Source: CAVSUZ01 sp963791885
GTDB lineage: Bacteria > Pseudomonadota > Alphaproteobacteria > Acetobacterales > Acetobacteraceae
Length of the DNA: 64,000 nt
Assembly: GCA_963791885.1 (NCBI GenBank)
Contig: CAWBUL010000004.1
Span: 620,001-684,000 of the forward strand
Direction of reading: 5' to 3'
Shown here: positions 61,484-64,000 of the stretch, piece by piece
How the letters are laid out: each line of letters starts with the position of its first letter
How positions within the stretch are numbered: position 1 is the first letter of the stretch
Notes under the pieces: model-generated
What the model was told of the DNA's origin: nothing
The model's database searches: none
The model's input: the letters and a program-made list of their open reading frames with translations, nothing else
Program-made: the position numbers and the translations under genes

Positions 61484-61713
61484 TGTCCGCCATGATCCAG
61501 ATCAGAAATGTACCCGACGATGTGCACAGGACCCTGAAGGCACGCGCCGCGATGGCCGGCATGTCGCTCTCGGATTACTTGCTCCAGGAGGTCCGCAAAA
61601 TCGCGAGCCGCCCTACGATCGAGGAATTGCGGGAGCGGGTTCGTTCGCGCGAAGCCGTGTCGCTCAAGACGCCCGTGGTGGATATGGTGCGCGCAGAACG
61701 TGATGGCCGGTGA
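61483..61713 (+). CDS. FitA/VapB-like ribbon-helix-helix antitoxin
   Basis: 76 residues. N-terminal RHH: MIQIRNVPDDVHRTLKARAA and SLSDYLLQEVRKIA. The C-terminal tail, RERVRSREAVSLKTPVVDMV and the rest, would wrap the PIN toxin. Overlaps the toxin start (GTGA) by four bases, the common arrangement. ATG at 61483. Confidence 0.85.
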   Translation: MSAMIQIRNVPDDVHRTLKARAAMAGMSLSDYLLQEVRKIASRPTIEELRERVRSREAVSLKTPVVDMVRAERDGR

Positions 61714-62102
61714 TCGTGGTCGATGCCTCGGCAGCCCTTCAGTGGCTGCTGAGGGGCGACGGCGTTGAGGCCATCGAGCGCCATCTTCTTGCACCCGGCG
61801 TTGTAGCGAACGCCCCACATCTGCTGGATGCCGAAATCGCACACGTCCTCCGCCGCTATGTGGCTGCTGGCGAATTCGAAGCATCTCGCGCCGAAGCTGC
61901 ATTAATCGATCTCGTCAATTTTCCTATGTATCGGCACGCGTATGATTTTCTTGTGTCACGCGTCTGGGCGTTGCGTCACGACATGACCGCTTACGATGCA
62001 ATCTACGTGGCACTCGCCGAAATGCTGGATGCACCATTGTTCACCCGCGACAGGCGGCTCACGTCAGCAGCAGTGAAGCACGTGCGAGTGACCGTCATAT
62101 AA
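61710..62102 (+). CDS. vapC: PIN-domain ribonuclease toxin (VapC/FitB family)
   Basis: 130 residues. Acidic residues of the PIN site: VVDASAALQWL (first Asp), LLDAEIAHVLRR (Glu), TAYDAIYVALAE (Asp), and FTRDRRLTSAA (Asp). Cleaves specific RNAs when freed from the antitoxin. GTG start overlaps the antitoxin stop. Looks complete. Confidence 0.88.
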   Translation: MIVVDASAALQWLLRGDGVEAIERHLLAPGVVANAPHLLDAEIAHVLRRYVAAGEFEASRAEAALIDLVNFPMYRHAYDFLVSRVWALRHDMTAYDAIYVALAEMLDAPLFTRDRRLTSAAVKHVRVTVI

Positions 62103-62104
62103 CC

Positions 62105-62541
62105 TTACGCCGCCGCATCCTTCTGGCAGCGCGCCGATGACCGCCTCATCTCGCCCGGCGGTCGCCCGTAAACGTCCGCGAACACCGCGTTGAAACGCCG
62201 CAGACTGCCAAACCCCGATGCAAAGGCGATTTGCGATACAGGCCAGTTCGTCGTGTCCAGCAGCCTCTTCGCCCGCTGAATGCGCGCCGTTCGCGCGACT
62301 GCCGCCGGCGACGCGCCGCAATGGCGGAGAAAAAGCCGGCGCAGGTGGCGACCGGTGATACCCAGCCGCTCAGCCAAACCATCCACAGATGCCCCGGGCT
62401 CATCGACAGCCCCTCATCGATGATCAGGCGCGCCGCGCGCTCGACTGTGGTCAGTGTGCCTTTCCACGCCGGGCAAAACGGGGCGGTTTCAGGCCGACAG
62501 CGCAGGCACGGACGGAACCCCGCCGCTTCGGCGGCGGGGTC
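62105..62541 (-). pseudogene. Ada/AlkA-type AraC-domain protein, 5' end cut by IS256-type element, frameshifted
   Basis: On the minus strand from the element end: EAAGFRPCLRCRPETAPFCP, the C-terminal part of an Ada-like zinc domain, then an AraC helix-turn-helix (LTTVERAARLIIDEGLS, SVDGLAERLGITGRHLRRL, IQRAKRLLDTTNWPVSQIAF, FGSLRRFNAVFADVYG). One base is missing near 62405-62410 (CTGTCGATGAG should read as a continuous DEP sequence), then the frame ends at 62105. The usual glycosylase or methyltransferase domain is absent. The missing N-terminus lies beyond the IS and is not seen at the window end. Confidence 0.8.
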
Positions 62542-62567
62542 GTGTCCCAGTTCGTGGTGTAGGAGCT

Positions 62568-62641
62568 GTGGGTAAGTGGCCTGCCGGAGCGACCGCCAAG
62601 AGTACCGCCAAGAGTCTGGAGTAGGCAGGCCACTTATCCAC
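62568..62641. repeat. 18-bp subterminal inverted repeat of IS256-type element
   Basis: GTGGGTAAGTGGCCTGCC (62568-62585) and GGCAGGCCACTTATCCAC (62624-62641) are inverted with one mismatch. The 38-base loop holds a direct repeat ACCGCCAAGAGT at 62592-62603 and 62604-62615. It precedes the transposase gene by about 70 bp and could act as a leader or a binding site for transposase or host factors. Confidence 0.8.
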
Positions 62642-62714
62642 AGCGGTGGTCACCGTGGTGCTCCTGGGTAGGGTTGGGTTGCAACACGCAACTCTGACCT
62701 TGGAGGCCACCCCG

Positions 62715-63914
62715 ATGACCGACGACATGATCACCCTTCGCGAGCTGATGGAGAAGGGTTCGGACGCGACACTGCTGCGCGAGATGATCGGCTTCGCCGC
62801 GCAGCGTCTGATGGAACTGGAGACCGAGACTCTGTGCGGTGCTGGCCACGGCGAGCGCAGCGAGAATCGGACCAACCTGCGCAACGGCTACCGGGATCGC
62901 GACTGGCAGACACGTGCTGGGACCGTGGAGCTGCGCATACCGAAGCTACGCCGCGGCAGCTACTTTCCCGGCTTTCTGGAGCCGCGCCGGATGGCGGAGA
63001 AGGCGCTAACCGCGGTGATCCAAGAGTCCTACGTCCAGGGCATCTCAACCCGCTCGGTGGACGAGCTGGTCAAGGCGATGGGGCTGGAGGGCATCAGCAA
63101 AAGCCAAGTGTCGCGGCTCTGTGCCGAGATCGACGAGCGGGTGCAGACGTTCCTGCACCGTCCGATCGAAGGCGAGTGGCCGTATCTGTGGCTGGATGCC
63201 ACCTATGTCAAAGCCCGGCGTGATCATCATATCGTCTCGGTGGCCGTGATTGTCGCCATGGCGGTCAACACGGACGGCCGTCGCGAGGTGCTGGGCATGA
63301 CCATCGGCAACAGCGAAGCCGAGCCGTTCTGGACCGAGTTCCTGCGCTCGCTCACGCGCCGCGGCCTACGCGGCGTCAAGCTGGTCATCTCCGACGCGCA
63401 TGAAGGCCTGAAAGCAGCGATTGCCAAAGTGCTTGGCGCGACCTGGCAGCGCTGTCGCGTGCACTTCATGCGCAATGCCTTGGCGCATGCCGGAAAGACG
63501 CAGCGACGGATCGTCTCGGCGTGGATCGGCACGGCGTTTGCCCAGGATGATGCTGAGGCCGCTCGCAAGCAGTGGCGACAGGTCGCCGATCAAGCCAGGC
63601 CACGCATCAGCAAGCTCGCCGCCCTGATGGACCATGCCGAAGCTGATGTCCTGGCCTACATGGGCTTTCCGGCACAGCACCGCACCAAGATACACAGCAC
63701 CAATCCGCTCGAACGCCTCAATGGGGAGATCAAGCGGCGCAGCGAGGTGGTGGGTATCTTCCCGAACGAAGCCGCTGTTACCCGGCTGGTTGGTGCACTG
63801 CTACTCGAACAGAATGATGAATGGGCCGTTCAGCGTGCCCGCTATATGACCCTGGAAACCATCGCTCCCCTGGGCCATGATCTCAGCGTCAGTCTGCCTC
63901 TCATCGCAGCCTGA
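62715..63914 (+). CDS. IS256-family transposase
   Basis: 399 residues, mutator-type DDE. LWLDATYVK (first Asp), VISDAHEGLKAAI (second Asp), and NPLERLNGEIKRRSEVVGIFP (Glu region) are in place; the insertion domain between them includes CRVHFMRNALAHAGK. ATG 62715 (MTDDMITLREL) is the family start; an upstream in-frame ATG adds no conserved sequence. Apparently intact, likely mobile. Confidence 0.9.
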   Translation: MTDDMITLRELMEKGSDATLLREMIGFAAQRLMELETETLCGAGHGERSENRTNLRNGYRDRDWQTRAGTVELRIPKLRRGSYFPGFLEPRRMAEKALTAVIQESYVQGISTRSVDELVKAMGLEGISKSQVSRLCAEIDERVQTFLHRPIEGEWPYLWLDATYVKARRDHHIVSVAVIVAMAVNTDGRREVLGMTIGNSEAEPFWTEFLRSLTRRGLRGVKLVISDAHEGLKAAIAKVLGATWQRCRVHFMRNALAHAGKTQRRIVSAWIGTAFAQDDAEAARKQWRQVADQARPRISKLAALMDHAEADVLAYMGFPAQHRTKIHSTNPLERLNGEIKRRSEVVGIFPNEAAVTRLVGALLLEQNDEWAVQRARYMTLETIAPLGHDLSVSLPLIAA

Positions 63915-64000
63915 CACGGCGGTCCAACCCGCCAAGGAGTTCTGCTCCTACACCACGTGTTGGGACACCATCCTGGATAAAGCCGACCGCGTCTCGGACG

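Larger units (their letters stand above)
62542..63968 (+). mobile_element. IS256-family element
   Basis: 1427 bp between GTGTCCCA...CGTGGTGTAGGAGC (left) and its inverted counterpart ending GGGACAC (right). One full-length transposase inside. No target duplication is visible: the flanks GGCGGGGTC and CATCCTGGA do not match, and the 32 bases after the right end do not continue the Ada-like gene. This suggests a deletion or rearrangement at one side. Confidence 0.85.

Noticed and set aside
1..64000. CRISPR array or prophage
   Set aside because: No regularly spaced repeats of array type and no phage structural or integrase genes were seen.

Overview
The window is GC-rich DNA from an alphaproteobacterium, most likely Acetobacteraceae or a close relative. 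This is inferred from gene content: a two-piece (circularly permuted) tmRNA next to sspB, class I fumarase, ThyX, CarD, metX-metW, a CM-HisC-TyrA aromatic operon, a sedolisin peptidase and alphaproteobacterial flagellar proteins. No rRNA or tRNA was seen.

Layout. (1) 1-6.8 kb: flagellar rod/hook/filament genes flgD-fliK (minus) and flgE-flgK-flgL-flagellin (plus), driven by two divergent sigma-54-type promoters. The locus looks decayed: flgD is cut by an IS481-type element, fliK and flgL are frameshifted, and flagellin lacks its C-terminal half. (2) 6.8-10.6 kb: an OGT-like transferase, a GT2 glycosyltransferase, a methyltransferase and an epimerase, plausibly for flagellin or surface glycosylation. 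(3) 10.6-24.5 kb: housekeeping and accessory metabolism: GMC oxidoreductase, a hydrolase lacking its nucleophile, a luciferase-like monooxygenase, a hybrid histidine kinase, CarD with a long basic/proline-rich tail, ThyX, ssrA, sspB, fumarase, DUF429, a VUT transporter, a MraY/WecA-like transferase and a DsbA-like protein. (4) 24.6-33.1 kb: an arsenic island (arsR, arsM, an MFS transporter, an arsR-arsC fusion, GAPDH, arsJ, acr3) lying between an intact panC and a badly decayed second panC. It covers arsenite efflux, arsenite methylation, arsenate reduction and arsenate export as 1-arseno-3-phosphoglycerate. (5) 33.1-46.5 kb: an IS-rich zone. A TylF-like methyltransferase gene is split by two different insertion sequences, and an alkyltransferase-like gene is split by an inverted copy of one of them. 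Between them lie a TRAP transporter, a PQQ-type beta-propeller, an acyl-CoA ligase and a sedolisin. (6) 46.5-64 kb: DUF1203 protein, threonine synthase, GST, a ClC channel with CBS domains, Uma2, an HtrA / pseudo-HtrA / LuxR group, MmgE/PrpD, the CM-hisC-tyrA operon, metX-metW, a FitAB-type toxin-antitoxin pair, and an Ada-like remnant cut by an IS256 element.

Two themes run through the window. One is insertion sequences with clean target duplications from which broken genes can be rejoined in frame (306-aa methyltransferase, 129-aa alkyltransferase-like protein). The other is an unusual number of single-base frameshifts (fliK, flgL, DUF1203, HtrA-like, PrpD, chorismate mutase, Ada-like). These may be real decay or uncorrected indels in the assembly; reads would decide.
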